Shown one piece after another: positions 18,407-27,128 of a stretch of DNA of 41,262 bases. Both the position numbers and the translations under genes were made by a program. Every line of letters begins with the position of its first letter. The stretch's first letter is position 1. The notes below the pieces were generated by a model. The model did no database searches, had not been told where the DNA came from, and saw nothing but the letters and a program-made list of their open reading frames with translations. The stretch spans positions 1 through 41,262 of the forward strand of contig JANXRC010000112.1 of assembly GCA_025353195.1 (NCBI GenBank). Reading direction: 5' to 3'. The DNA comes from Rhodocyclaceae bacterium (GTDB taxonomy: Bacteria; Pseudomonadota; Gammaproteobacteria; Burkholderiales; Rhodocyclaceae).

Positions 18407-21355
18407 TTGGCTATAGAGCGTTTGCAGCGAATATTTGAGTCAGGCATTAGCGCGTCAGTCGATACGTTTCTGTACCGGCTGTCGGTCTATGGCGTTCCCG
18501 TCGTCATTGGCTTGGCGTCGCTGCTGGCGCTGGCCCTGTTGCCGAATGAATACCCGCTCGACGGCGCCAGCCCCCTCGAACTCAGCGTGCTGCAACAGGA
18601 TGGCGCGTCCCTGACGCCGCGCCAGGCGCTGGCGCAGCTGCCCGATCAACACGCCGCTGCCGAACTCAACACGCGCCTGTCGGAAGCGCCGTTCTGGTTC
18701 AGCTTCGTGGTGCCGGCGCAGGCTCAACCGGCGATCGTCGAACTCCCTTCCCGGCATGCGCTGGAAGCAGCGTGCTGGAGTGCGGCCGACCTGCAGCCGC
18801 TGGGCTTTGCCAGTCGCACCGCGGCGGAAGGCGCGATGAAGGCGGCGAAGACCGGCTTCGTGCTGGAGCTCGGGGCGCTGCCGGTATCGGCGCGCGTGCT
18901 GTGTCGGGCCAGCCACACCGGTCCGGCACACATCTCGGCCGTGCTGTGGTCGGCAGCGCAGTTCGATCTGTCGGACCTGAAGTTTCATCGCAACTCGGGC
19001 CTGCTCGACGGCGGGCTGATCGTGCTCTCGCTCTTCGTATTGATCACGGCGCTGATCAACCGCGAATGGCTGTACGTGCTGTTCGCCGCATGGCTGATCG
19101 CCAACCTGCGCCTGGCGGCCATTTCCGCCGGTTGGGATACGCAGTGGCTGGAACGCACAATACCTCCCGACTGGATCATTGCGCTGCGCAAGCTGACTAC
19201 ATCCGCATATTACGTGCTGACTTTCACGCTGTTCAGCGAACTGTTTTCCGACGATCTGAAACGGCTGAAATCGACCCTGATGTTGCGCGTCGCCCAGTGG
19301 TCATGCCTGATCCTGCTGGTGTCGGCCATCAGCCTGCCCTACGCAAGTTTCCTGCCCGTGCTCTGGCTATTGACGGCAGGCGGGGGCGCAATGATCGTCT
19401 TTCTGCTGATCCGCATCCTGGCCGTGACGCGTTCCAAGGTGGCGATCTGGTATGGCGCGGCGCTCGCCACCGCACTCCTGGCCAGTCTCAACGAAGTCCT
19501 GGCCGCTGCCCTCGGCTATCGCGGCTTGATCGGCAGCGTCAATAGCGTCACAGCGGCCCTCGCCTCGAGCCTGTTGGCCGCGCTGGCCATTGCCGAACAG
19601 ATGCGCCAGGAAAGAGAAGGGAGGAGAAAGGCCCAGGACGAATTGCGCAACACCTACGAAGCGATTCCGATCGGGCTGTTTTCGCTCGATGGACAGGGGC
19701 GACTGGTCCAGATCAATCCTGCCTATGCCGGCATGCTGGGGAGGTACGCAGGCGACTCCGGCCACTGGGGCGACGACTTCCAATCGGATGCCTGGGAGCG
19801 CCTGCAGATCCTTGCCGATAGTTCAGTCGCCGACGACATGGAACTCAAAGGCATCACCGGCCACGAGGGGCGTCAACGCAGCTTCCTGGTCAAGGCGACG
19901 CGGAACAAGGGGAGGATCGAAGGCTCATTGCAGGACGTCACGACGCGCGTCGAGGCGACCGAAAAACTTCGTTTCCTGGCCGAGCACGATCCATTGACCG
20001 GCATCTTCAACCGGCGCGGCATCGAGAAGACGTTCTATGCGGAGAATTTTTCGCTGACGAGCGGCAGCGCGATGGCGCTGGCCTATCTTGATCTGGATCG
20101 ATTCAAGCTGATCAACGACCTGTTCGGACATTTGGCGGGAGACATGGTCTTGCGCCATGTCTGCGACCGCGTCAACAAGATATTGACTGACGGGCAAGTA
20201 CTCGGGCGCGTCGGCGGCGACGAGTTCGTGATCATCTTTCGGCGGGGGCCGATACAATCGGCCGCCGAAAGATGCCGGCAAATCATTTCAGGAATATCCG
20301 CCGAGCCTTTCGCGGTCGGAGGGCGCGCATTTCAGGTCAAGTGTTCGATCGGGCTGGTCGAAATCGCCCGGGGAATCAAGGAAGACGACGCGGTATCGCT
20401 GGCGGACCGGGCCTGCCGCGAAGCGAAGGGAGGGCATGAGGGCAATCTGGTGATTTACCAGCAGGACATGTCGGTGTTTGCCGAGCGCGCGGAGGAATTG
20501 AGGCTGATCCAGCGCCTGGACATGCCGGAGCCGGAGGGATTGTTCCTGCTGATGCAACCCATCATGTCCTTGCGCGATCCCTACGGCTCACTCAACTTCG
20601 AGGTCCTGTTGCGCATGCGCGACAAGGACAATTCCATCCTGCCCGCTTGGAAAGTCATCACTGCAGCGGAACGCAACGGCCGCATTGCGGCGATCGACAA
20701 ATGGGTCCTGACGACCACGCTGGAGTGGCTCGTCACCCATGCCGCGCATCTCAAGAACTCGAGCTACGTGTCGGTAAATCTGAGCGGCGGCTCGCTCAAC
20801 GACGAGAATTTCATCGAAGACGCGTTTGCGATCCTGGCGCGCTATGGTCCTACCGTGCAGCGACTTTGCATTGAAATCACAGAGAGCGTGGCGCTGCACG
20901 ACCTCGCCAATACGCGGCATTTCATCGAGGGCATCCGGAAATACGGCGCGAGACTCGCGCTGGACGATTTTGGCGCCGGCTACACGTCATTCTCCTACCT
21001 CAGAAGCCTGCCGGCCGATGCGGTCAAGATCGACGGCGCCTATGTCAAGGACCTGCTCGCGCATCCGGCCAATCAGGCGATCGTGCAGGCGATCGTTGAT
21101 CTCACCCGCAATCTGGGCATGAAATGCATCGCCGAATGGGCTGAGGACGTGGCAACTCTTGAAGCGCTGGCCGAGATGGGTGTGGATTACGTGCAAGGCT
21201 ACGTGGTATCCGTGCCGCTGGCGCCGGAACGGATCCTGCTGGCCGGTTCCGCCGCGGACTGCATTGAAGACGAGCGCACGGCCCGTTTCGTCAGGGACTC
21301 GCTGCCTGCCATCCTGGTCCGCGCCGACCAGCCCGGTCGCGATCGTTTCAATTGA
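18407..21355 (+). CDS. Multi-TM sensor with PAS, GGDEF and EAL domains (diguanylate cyclase/phosphodiesterase)
   Basis: 982 aa; two hydrophobic regions, PAS-like segment, RVGGDEFVIIF, EAL-type domain with FEVLLRM, ITESVAL, LDDFGAGYTSFSYLRSLPADAVKIDG. Start TTG 18407 is not certain. Confidence 0.93.
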   Translation: MAIERLQRIFESGISASVDTFLYRLSVYGVPVVIGLASLLALALLPNEYPLDGASPLELSVLQQDGASLTPRQALAQLPDQHAAAELNTRLSEAPFWFSFVVPAQAQPAIVELPSRHALEAACWSAADLQPLGFASRTAAEGAMKAAKTGFVLELGALPVSARVLCRASHTGPAHISAVLWSAAQFDLSDLKFHRNSGLLDGGLIVLSLFVLITALINREWLYVLFAAWLIANLRLAAISAGWDTQWLERTIPPDWIIALRKLTTSAYYVLTFTLFSELFSDDLKRLKSTLMLRVAQWSCLILLVSAISLPYASFLPVLWLLTAGGGAMIVFLLIRILAVTRSKVAIWYGAALATALLASLNEVLAAALGYRGLIGSVNSVTAALASSLLAALAIAEQMRQEREGRRKAQDELRNTYEAIPIGLFSLDGQGRLVQINPAYAGMLGRYAGDSGHWGDDFQSDAWERLQILADSSVADDMELKGITGHEGRQRSFLVKATRNKGRIEGSLQDVTTRVEATEKLRFLAEHDPLTGIFNRRGIEKTFYAENFSLTSGSAMALAYLDLDRFKLINDLFGHLAGDMVLRHVCDRVNKILTDGQVLGRVGGDEFVIIFRRGPIQSAAERCRQIISGISAEPFAVGGRAFQVKCSIGLVEIARGIKEDDAVSLADRACREAKGGHEGNLVIYQQDMSVFAERAEELRLIQRLDMPEPEGLFLLMQPIMSLRDPYGSLNFEVLLRMRDKDNSILPAWKVITAAERNGRIAAIDKWVLTTTLEWLVTHAAHLKNSSYVSVNLSGGSLNDENFIEDAFAILARYGPTVQRLCIEITESVALHDLANTRHFIEGIRKYGARLALDDFGAGYTSFSYLRSLPADAVKIDGAYVKDLLAHPANQAIVQAIVDLTRNLGMKCIAEWAEDVATLEALAEMGVDYVQGYVVSVPLAPERILLAGSAADCIEDERTARFVRDSLPAILVRADQPGRDRFN

Positions 21356-21388
21356 CCGCTGCAATGCCCGCAATCGGCCCGCTGAATG

Positions 21389-21448
21389 GCGCTGATGGCG
21401 GCTAGCCGCGAATCGCTGAAGCCAATCGCCGTGTCACCAGCGCCGACT
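21389..21448 (+). repeat. Intergenic sequence related to metG 15827-15886 / the dispersed repeat
   Basis: GCGCTGATGGCGGCTAGCCGCGAATCGCTGAAGCCAATCGCCGTGTCACCAGCGCCGACT; 45/60 identical by hand count to metG GCACTGATCGCCGCCAACCGCGAATCGTTGGAGCCCACCGCCGTAGCGCCGGCGCCGTCC. Confidence 0.65.
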
Positions 21449-21498
21449 ATTGTCGCCCCCCCCCATCGCCGACGCGCCGCGGCCTTGTTCGCGAGTTA

Positions 21499-22131
21499 TC
21501 AATCGAAGAGCTTGTGCTCGATGGCGTAGCGGATCAGGTCGGCATTGTTGCCGATGCCGAGCTTCTCCATCAGGTGCGTCTTGTGTGTGGTGACGGTCTT
21601 CGGGCTGAGATGAAGCTGCTCGCCGATCTGGCTGAGCATCATCCCTTGCGCGATCAGTCGCAGCACCTGCCATTCGCGCTGACTCAGATTCTGGTGCGGA
21701 TCACCGCCACCGTGGGCCCCGGTATCGAAAGCCAGCAACTCGGCGATGGTGGGATCGATATAGTGCTCGCCGGCGCCGACGCGGGTCACTGCCGTCAACA
21801 AGGTGTCCGGGCTTGATCCCTTGGTGATGTAGCCCGAGGCCCCGGCCTGCAGGGCGCGGCGCACCGTTCCCGGTTCGTCGTGCATGCTGAGCACCAGAAT
21901 CGGCAAGTCCGGTTGCGCCTTCCTTGTCTGCTCGATGAGGCTGGTCCCCGACGCGCCGGGCATGGTCAGATCCATGATGATGAGATCGGCACCGCCAGCG
22001 CTCGCCGCGGCGAGGGCTTCAGCCGCGTTGGTGGCTTCCCGGACGACATCCATTCCGGAGAACGAATGCAGCATCTGCTTGAGGCCGACACGGAACAGCG
22101 TATGGTCGTCGGCGATGATGATTCTGATCAT
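21499..22131 (-). CDS. NarL/FixJ (LuxR-type) response regulator
   Basis: 210 aa; IIIADDHTLFRVGLKQML, LIIMDLTMPG, HTH SQREWQVLRLIAQGMMLSQIGEQLHLSPKTVTTHKTHLMEKL. Confidence 0.97.
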   Translation of the reverse strand: MIRIIIADDHTLFRVGLKQMLHSFSGMDVVREATNAAEALAAASAGGADLIIMDLTMPGASGTSLIEQTRKAQPDLPILVLSMHDEPGTVRRALQAGASGYITKGSSPDTLLTAVTRVGAGEHYIDPTIAELLAFDTGAHGGGDPHQNLSQREWQVLRLIAQGMMLSQIGEQLHLSPKTVTTHKTHLMEKLGIGNNADLIRYAIEHKLFD

Positions 22132-23384
22132 GGCGAAGGTGAACTCCTGTCGTCATTGTCCGCCTTGAGCGGAACCTCCGGCAGCATGACGGCAAGGCGA
22201 GTGCCGGCGCCGGGCGTGCTGTCGATCTCGAGCACGCCGCCGAGCGAGGTGACGCGTTCCGAGATTCCCAGCAAGCCAAAGTGCGTGGCATGGTCGACCC
22301 GCTGCGCGTCGAATCCCCTGCCATCGTCTTCCACCAGCAGACGCATTTCACCCGCATTTTGACTGAGCGTGATGTTCACATTGCGCGCCATGGCATGACG
22401 GACGATGTTGGTCAGCGATTCCTGGATGATGCGGAACAGCGCAATTGCGTAATCATCGTCGAGCCTGTCCGCTGCCGGCGTACACGAAACGCCGCACTGG
22501 ATTTTCGCCGGCCCGAGAATGCGCGCGGCAACCCATTCCACGGCCGCCGTCAGCCCAAGATTGAGGGCTGCAGGTCGCAGGTCGGAAGCGATGGTCTTTA
22601 CGCTGCGGTAGGCGTCGGCAATCATCGCATCGATGTTGCGCGCCGCATTGCGGGCGTCCGTCGAGTCGGCGGGCAGGCTGCGTTCAAGCAATTGCAGATG
22701 CATGCGCGCGGTGGTCAGCACCTGGCCCAGTTCGTCGTGGAATTCGCGCGCCAGGCGCGCGCGCTCCTGCTCGATGCGTACCTCGCGGTGGCGCGTCAGT
22801 CGCCGCAGCTCCTCATGCGAGCGTTCCAGATCCTGCTGCGCCCGCTTCAGCGCCGTGACGTCGAGGATAACGCCGTGGATTGCGCGCTCGCCCGCTGCAG
22901 TGAATTCCGTGGTAGCCCTGATTTGCAGCCAGCGTGGATGCTCGGCCGTCGGCAGGCTGCGCACCACCGACTCGAATTCGCGCGCCGGCGGTGTCGCTGC
23001 ATCGCGCCAGACCAGGCCGCCAAGATCGTCGGCATGAATGCCGCGGAAAAAAGCCTGCGGATCCGCCAGAATTTCAGCCGCCGTGCACGGCAGCAGTCTC
23101 GCCACGCCTTCGCTTATGGAGCGAAACCCCGGGACCGGGGCGGCGACGTACTCGAACAACGCCACCGGCAGCTGACTCGAGACCTGGCGCAGGCGCTCTT
23201 CCGAGGCGCGCAAGGCCAGTTCGGCCTGGCGGCGGCGCAGCGCCAAGCCCTGCCGACGGCGCCACGACCAGAAGGCGAAGGCCATCATCAGGCTCAGCGT
23301 AATGCCGATCAGGATCATGGCGGAGAGCGTGAGCTGTCGCGATGATGCGATGCTGATATCCTCGGCGGCAAGAGCAAGCGACAC
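22128..23384 (-). CDS. NarX-type sensor histidine kinase (PAS + HisKA_3 + HATPase)
   Basis: 418 aa; RLAREFHDELGQVLTTARMHLQLLERS, LFRIIQESLTNIVRHAMA, DDGRGFD, FGLLGISERV; ATGA overlap with the response regulator. Confidence 0.95.
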   Translation of the reverse strand: MSLALAAEDISIASSRQLTLSAMILIGITLSLMMAFAFWSWRRRQGLALRRRQAELALRASEERLRQVSSQLPVALFEYVAAPVPGFRSISEGVARLLPCTAAEILADPQAFFRGIHADDLGGLVWRDAATPPAREFESVVRSLPTAEHPRWLQIRATTEFTAAGERAIHGVILDVTALKRAQQDLERSHEELRRLTRHREVRIEQERARLAREFHDELGQVLTTARMHLQLLERSLPADSTDARNAARNIDAMIADAYRSVKTIASDLRPAALNLGLTAAVEWVAARILGPAKIQCGVSCTPAADRLDDDYAIALFRIIQESLTNIVRHAMARNVNITLSQNAGEMRLLVEDDGRGFDAQRVDHATHFGLLGISERVTSLGGVLEIDSTPGAGTRLAVMLPEVPLKADNDDRSSPSP

Positions 23385-23700
23385 GGCGGGAAAACTCCAG
23401 ATATAGGGCCTGCGGCCGATTATAGACAGCGGGGGGTTCAGCGGTGATCCGCGAGAGAAGGGATCAGGAGGGTGGGCACCGACGCAGGATCAGGTTTGCC
23501 CTATCCATAATCAGCTTTTGCCGATGGCGAAAAAGTGCAGGAAAGGGAATCATGGTCCCATCGTCAAAGTGCACACCGCACAGCCAATGGTATGCGGACG
23601 AGCGTACGATGTGCATGTTTGGACACGATGGGTTCGCGGGTTGGTTCGTTGGGTCGCATCGACATCTTCTTTCAAGCATTGTTTACAGCCGAGGTCGCCA

Positions 23701-24138
23701 ATGAAAACACAAAAAGGATTCTCTCTGATTGAACTGATGGTCGTTGTTGCGGTGATAGGCATTTTGATGGCGATTGCGCTGCCGAACTACACCACCTATG
23801 TGATCAGAAGCAAGGTTCCGGACGCCACCTCGAACCTGTCGAGCAAACGGGTGCAAATGGAGCAGTGGTTTCAGGACAACCGGAGTTATGTCGGCGCACC
23901 CCCCTGCGTAAACGATACGGCCACCAGCAAGTACTACGACTTTTCGTGCCCGATCGCGACACCGGGCACGGCCACCACATTCACTCTGGCAGCGGCAGGC
24001 AAGTCGTCCATGGCTGGCTTTACCTACACCATCGATCAAAACGGCACCAAGACCACCACTATCGCCGCCCCGGCCCCTTCGAGCTGGCAAGCGACGTCGG
24101 CGAACTGCTGGATCACCAACGAGGCAGGCGCGTGCTGA
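23701..24138 (+). CDS. pilE: Type IV pilin PilE-like
   Basis: MKTQKGFSLIELMVVVAVIGILMAIALPNY class III signal (G/F, E5) and C-terminal disulfide pattern ...NCWITNEAGAC. Confidence 0.92.
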   Translation: MKTQKGFSLIELMVVVAVIGILMAIALPNYTTYVIRSKVPDATSNLSSKRVQMEQWFQDNRSYVGAPPCVNDTATSKYYDFSCPIATPGTATTFTLAAAGKSSMAGFTYTIDQNGTKTTTIAAPAPSSWQATSANCWITNEAGAC

Positions 24139-24761
24139 ATCTGAAACATCCCCAGCGCGGAATGAGCCTGGTCGAACTGGCGGTCGGGCTTTTGATCGTC
24201 GGGATCCTGCTTGCCCTGGCGGCACCCAGCTATACCGGGTGGATTCAAAACACCAAGATTCGCACCACCTCCGAGGCCATCCTGAACGGTCTCCAGTTGG
24301 CGCGCACCGAAGCGGTCAGGCGCAATACCCGGATCCGCTTCCAGCTCACCGACACGATTCTCGCCGGCTGCGCGAATTCGACGAGCGGCGCCAACTGGGT
24401 AGTCAGTTTTGACGACCCCACCAACCTGTGCGCCAACGCGCTGCTGACTGACGCCACAGACGCAGGTGACATCCTCGCCAGTCCGGCGCCACGCATGATT
24501 CAGCGCAGGCCGGCGGCCGAAGGCTCCACCGGCATTACCGTTCTGGCCGATCAGGCGGTCATTGTCTTCAACGGCCTCGGGCGGGTGGTACCGATTCCTG
24601 GCGCCACGATCAACATCAATATTTCCAACCCGGCTGCAGGAGCCTGTGCGGCCGTCGGCGGCGGCGGTCCCATGCGCTGCATGCGCGTAACCGTTTCCAC
24701 CGGAGGCCAGATCCGCCTGTGTGACCCGGCCCGCACCGGCACCGATCCAGTGGCCTGCTGA
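24132..24761 (+). CDS. fimT: GspH/FimT-type minor pseudopilin
   Basis: GTG 24132 overlaps the pilE end; MLNLKHPQRG/MSLVELAVGLLIVGILLALAAPSY; ATSEAILNGLQLARTEAVRRN-like motif. Confidence 0.88.
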   Translation: MLNLKHPQRGMSLVELAVGLLIVGILLALAAPSYTGWIQNTKIRTTSEAILNGLQLARTEAVRRNTRIRFQLTDTILAGCANSTSGANWVVSFDDPTNLCANALLTDATDAGDILASPAPRMIQRRPAAEGSTGITVLADQAVIVFNGLGRVVPIPGATININISNPAAGACAAVGGGGPMRCMRVTVSTGGQIRLCDPARTGTDPVAC

Positions 24762-24762
24762 C

Positions 24763-25347
24763 ATGATGACCCACCGTTCAGATGCGCCTTCCCGCGATGG
24801 CCAATCCGGCTTCATGCTGCTCGAGGCACTCATCGCCATCCTGATTTTCTCTCTGGGCATTCTTGCCATCGTGGCCTTGCAGGCGGTTTCAATAAAGTTG
24901 ACGGAGGATGCCAAGTATCGCAGCGATGCTGCCCTGCTGGCCGAGGAGCTGCTCGGTCAAATATGGACCAGCGATCGCACACCGGCAACCATGAATGCCG
25001 TGTTCGCCACCGGCGCCAGCGCCTGCACCGCTCAGGCCGCCGGCATCGCCGCCGCCGCCGCCGCTTGTGCCGCTTGTACTGCGGATCCCTACAGCAACGC
25101 CTGTCAAAGTTATCCGACGTATACGACGTGGTCCGGGTATCCCTCTCCCCCCGCTGCCAGCGATCCGGTAGCGGACAGGAGGACGGTGAGCCACACCCTG
25201 CTTGGCACCATCACCAATCCGCCAACCGTGGTGGTTGACACCAGCGCCGGCACGGCCACCACCGGCACGGTGACCGTCACCGTGCGCTGGCAGGGTCCCA
25301 ATGATGGCCTTCCGCATTCCCACGTCGTCACGGCGCAGATCAGATAG
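24763..25347 (+). CDS. pilV: Type IV pilus modification protein PilV
   Basis: MMTHRSDAPSRDGQSG/FMLLEALIAILIFSLGILAIVALQ; operon position. Confidence 0.88.
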   Translation: MMTHRSDAPSRDGQSGFMLLEALIAILIFSLGILAIVALQAVSIKLTEDAKYRSDAALLAEELLGQIWTSDRTPATMNAVFATGASACTAQAAGIAAAAAACAACTADPYSNACQSYPTYTTWSGYPSPPAASDPVADRRTVSHTLLGTITNPPTVVVDTSAGTATTGTVTVTVRWQGPNDGLPHSHVVTAQIR

Positions 25348-25350
25348 GAG

Positions 25351-26463
25351 ATGAAATTGTTTTTTGTCACCCACAAATCTGTTCAGAAGACCACGTGCCG
25401 GGGCGCCAGGGGCTTCAGCCTGGTCGAAATCATGGTCGGCATGGTGATCGGCATGCTCGGCATCATCGTCATGATGCAGTTGTTTACCCTCACGGAAGGG
25501 CGCAAGCGCACCACCACCGGCGCGGGCGATGCGCAAAGCGCAGGAGCCATTGCCCTGTATGGCGTGCAGCGCGACATTCGCCAGGCCGGATACGGCATCA
25601 CCGATGTCAAGTTGCTGGGCTGCAATATCCTCTTGCGTACCGGCGTCACACTCAACGCGATTGCGCCGGTGACGATCAACCACGCGTCGATACCGGCGGG
25701 AGACCCGAACACCGACACCCTGCTGGTGGTCTACGGCAACTCCAACAGTTCGCCGCAGGGTGAAGTCATTATCGATCAGCTCGCGGCCGCCACACCGCCC
25801 TACACCGTTACTGCGCAGGCTTCGTTTGCGATCAACGACCGGGTCATCGCCGCCCCGGCCACCCGCCTGACACCCTGCAGCCTGATGCTGGACACCGTCG
25901 CCGGAGTCGGTGCCACCATTGGGGTCGCCACGGGCAGCGCCACCATGGGACAAGGGACGCTATTCGATCTGGGGCAAGGGCCGAAGATTCTGGCCTATGC
26001 CATTCATCGCGGCAACCTGACGGTGTGCGATTACATGACCAGCAACTGCGCTGCCGCCTGTTCGGCCACCGACGGTCCTGCCGCTACCCTGGTCGGCGGA
26101 TCGTGCAACACGGCCTGGACGCCGATTGCCAGCAATATAGTCAGCCTGCGCGCCGAGTATGGACACGACGTTTCGGTACCGATGGATGCCATCGTCGACA
26201 CCTATGACCAGGCCACACCCGGGACCGCATGCGCCTGGGCCATGGCGTCCGCGCTGCGGCTGGCACTGGTGGTACGCAACAGCCAGTTTGAAAAGACGGC
26301 CGTCACCGGTGGCGCCCCGGTCTGGGCCGGCACCACCAGCGCCGTCAGCGTGCCGATCAATCTGACCATCGACCCCAATTGGCAGAATTATCGCTACAAG
26401 GTCTACCAGACCACGGTGCCGCTGCGGAATGTCTCCTGGCTGGGAGTGCAATCAGGATGCTGA
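25351..26463 (+). CDS. pilW: Type IV pilus assembly protein PilW
   Basis: RGARG/FSLVEIMVGMVIGMLGIIVMMQLF, VQRDIRQAGYG. Confidence 0.92.
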   Translation: MKLFFVTHKSVQKTTCRGARGFSLVEIMVGMVIGMLGIIVMMQLFTLTEGRKRTTTGAGDAQSAGAIALYGVQRDIRQAGYGITDVKLLGCNILLRTGVTLNAIAPVTINHASIPAGDPNTDTLLVVYGNSNSSPQGEVIIDQLAAATPPYTVTAQASFAINDRVIAAPATRLTPCSLMLDTVAGVGATIGVATGSATMGQGTLFDLGQGPKILAYAIHRGNLTVCDYMTSNCAAACSATDGPAATLVGGSCNTAWTPIASNIVSLRAEYGHDVSVPMDAIVDTYDQATPGTACAWAMASALRLALVVRNSQFEKTAVTGGAPVWAGTTSAVSVPINLTIDPNWQNYRYKVYQTTVPLRNVSWLGVQSGC

Positions 26464-27104
26464 TCAAACCTGCACCGAAGCCGGCCTGTCGAATCCAACG
26501 CTCGCGGCAGCGCGGAGTGGTACTCATGATTGCCCTGATCATGCTGGTGGCCATGACACTGGGGGGACTCGCGCTGGTGCGCTCGGTGAACATGACCAAC
26601 ATCATCGCCGGCAATCTGGCGTTTCAGCAGGGGGCGACCAACTCGGGCGATACCGGCGTCGAACTCGCGGTCCATTGGCTGGAGATTAACAGCGGCGTCA
26701 CCCTCTACACCAGCGTCGCAGCGCAGGGCTACGTTGCAACCCGGCAAGACCCGGCGCCGGGACAGAGTTGGGATGCCTTCTGGCGCGCAGTGCTGGTCAA
26801 TCAGGCCGTCACGGTCAATCCCGCCAACCCCGGCGTCTATATGGCCTATACCCCGTCGGCGCCGAATGCCGCCGGCAACACGGTTTCCTTTGCCATTCAG
26901 CGCCTGTGCGCACAGGCACTGCCGCCCAGCAGTGCCGGGGCGGGATGCTCCATGCCACCGGCCACCGTCAGCACCAGCAGCAGCAGCAAGGGCGCCGGCG
27001 TGGTTGCCCTGCAGTATGGCAGCCAGGTCTATTACCGGATTACCTCGCGCATTGCGGGGCCCCGCAACACCGTCAGCTACGTCCAGGCGATCGTGGCGAT
27101 GTGA
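26457..27104 (+). CDS. pilX: Type IV pilus assembly protein PilX
   Basis: MLIKPAPKPACRIQRSRQRGVVLMIALIMLVAMTLGGLALVRSVNMTNIIAGNLAFQQ; overlaps the pilW stop. Confidence 0.9.
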   Translation: MLIKPAPKPACRIQRSRQRGVVLMIALIMLVAMTLGGLALVRSVNMTNIIAGNLAFQQGATNSGDTGVELAVHWLEINSGVTLYTSVAAQGYVATRQDPAPGQSWDAFWRAVLVNQAVTVNPANPGVYMAYTPSAPNAAGNTVSFAIQRLCAQALPPSSAGAGCSMPPATVSTSSSSKGAGVVALQYGSQVYYRITSRIAGPRNTVSYVQAIVAM

Positions 27105-27128
27105 TGTATCGAGAAAAAGGAAATCATC

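Noticed and set aside
25041-25068. GCC-repeat run in pilV (poly-Ala) as a phase-variation tract
   Set aside because: A trinucleotide repeat with few units cannot shift frame by unit slippage; probably ordinary low complexity.
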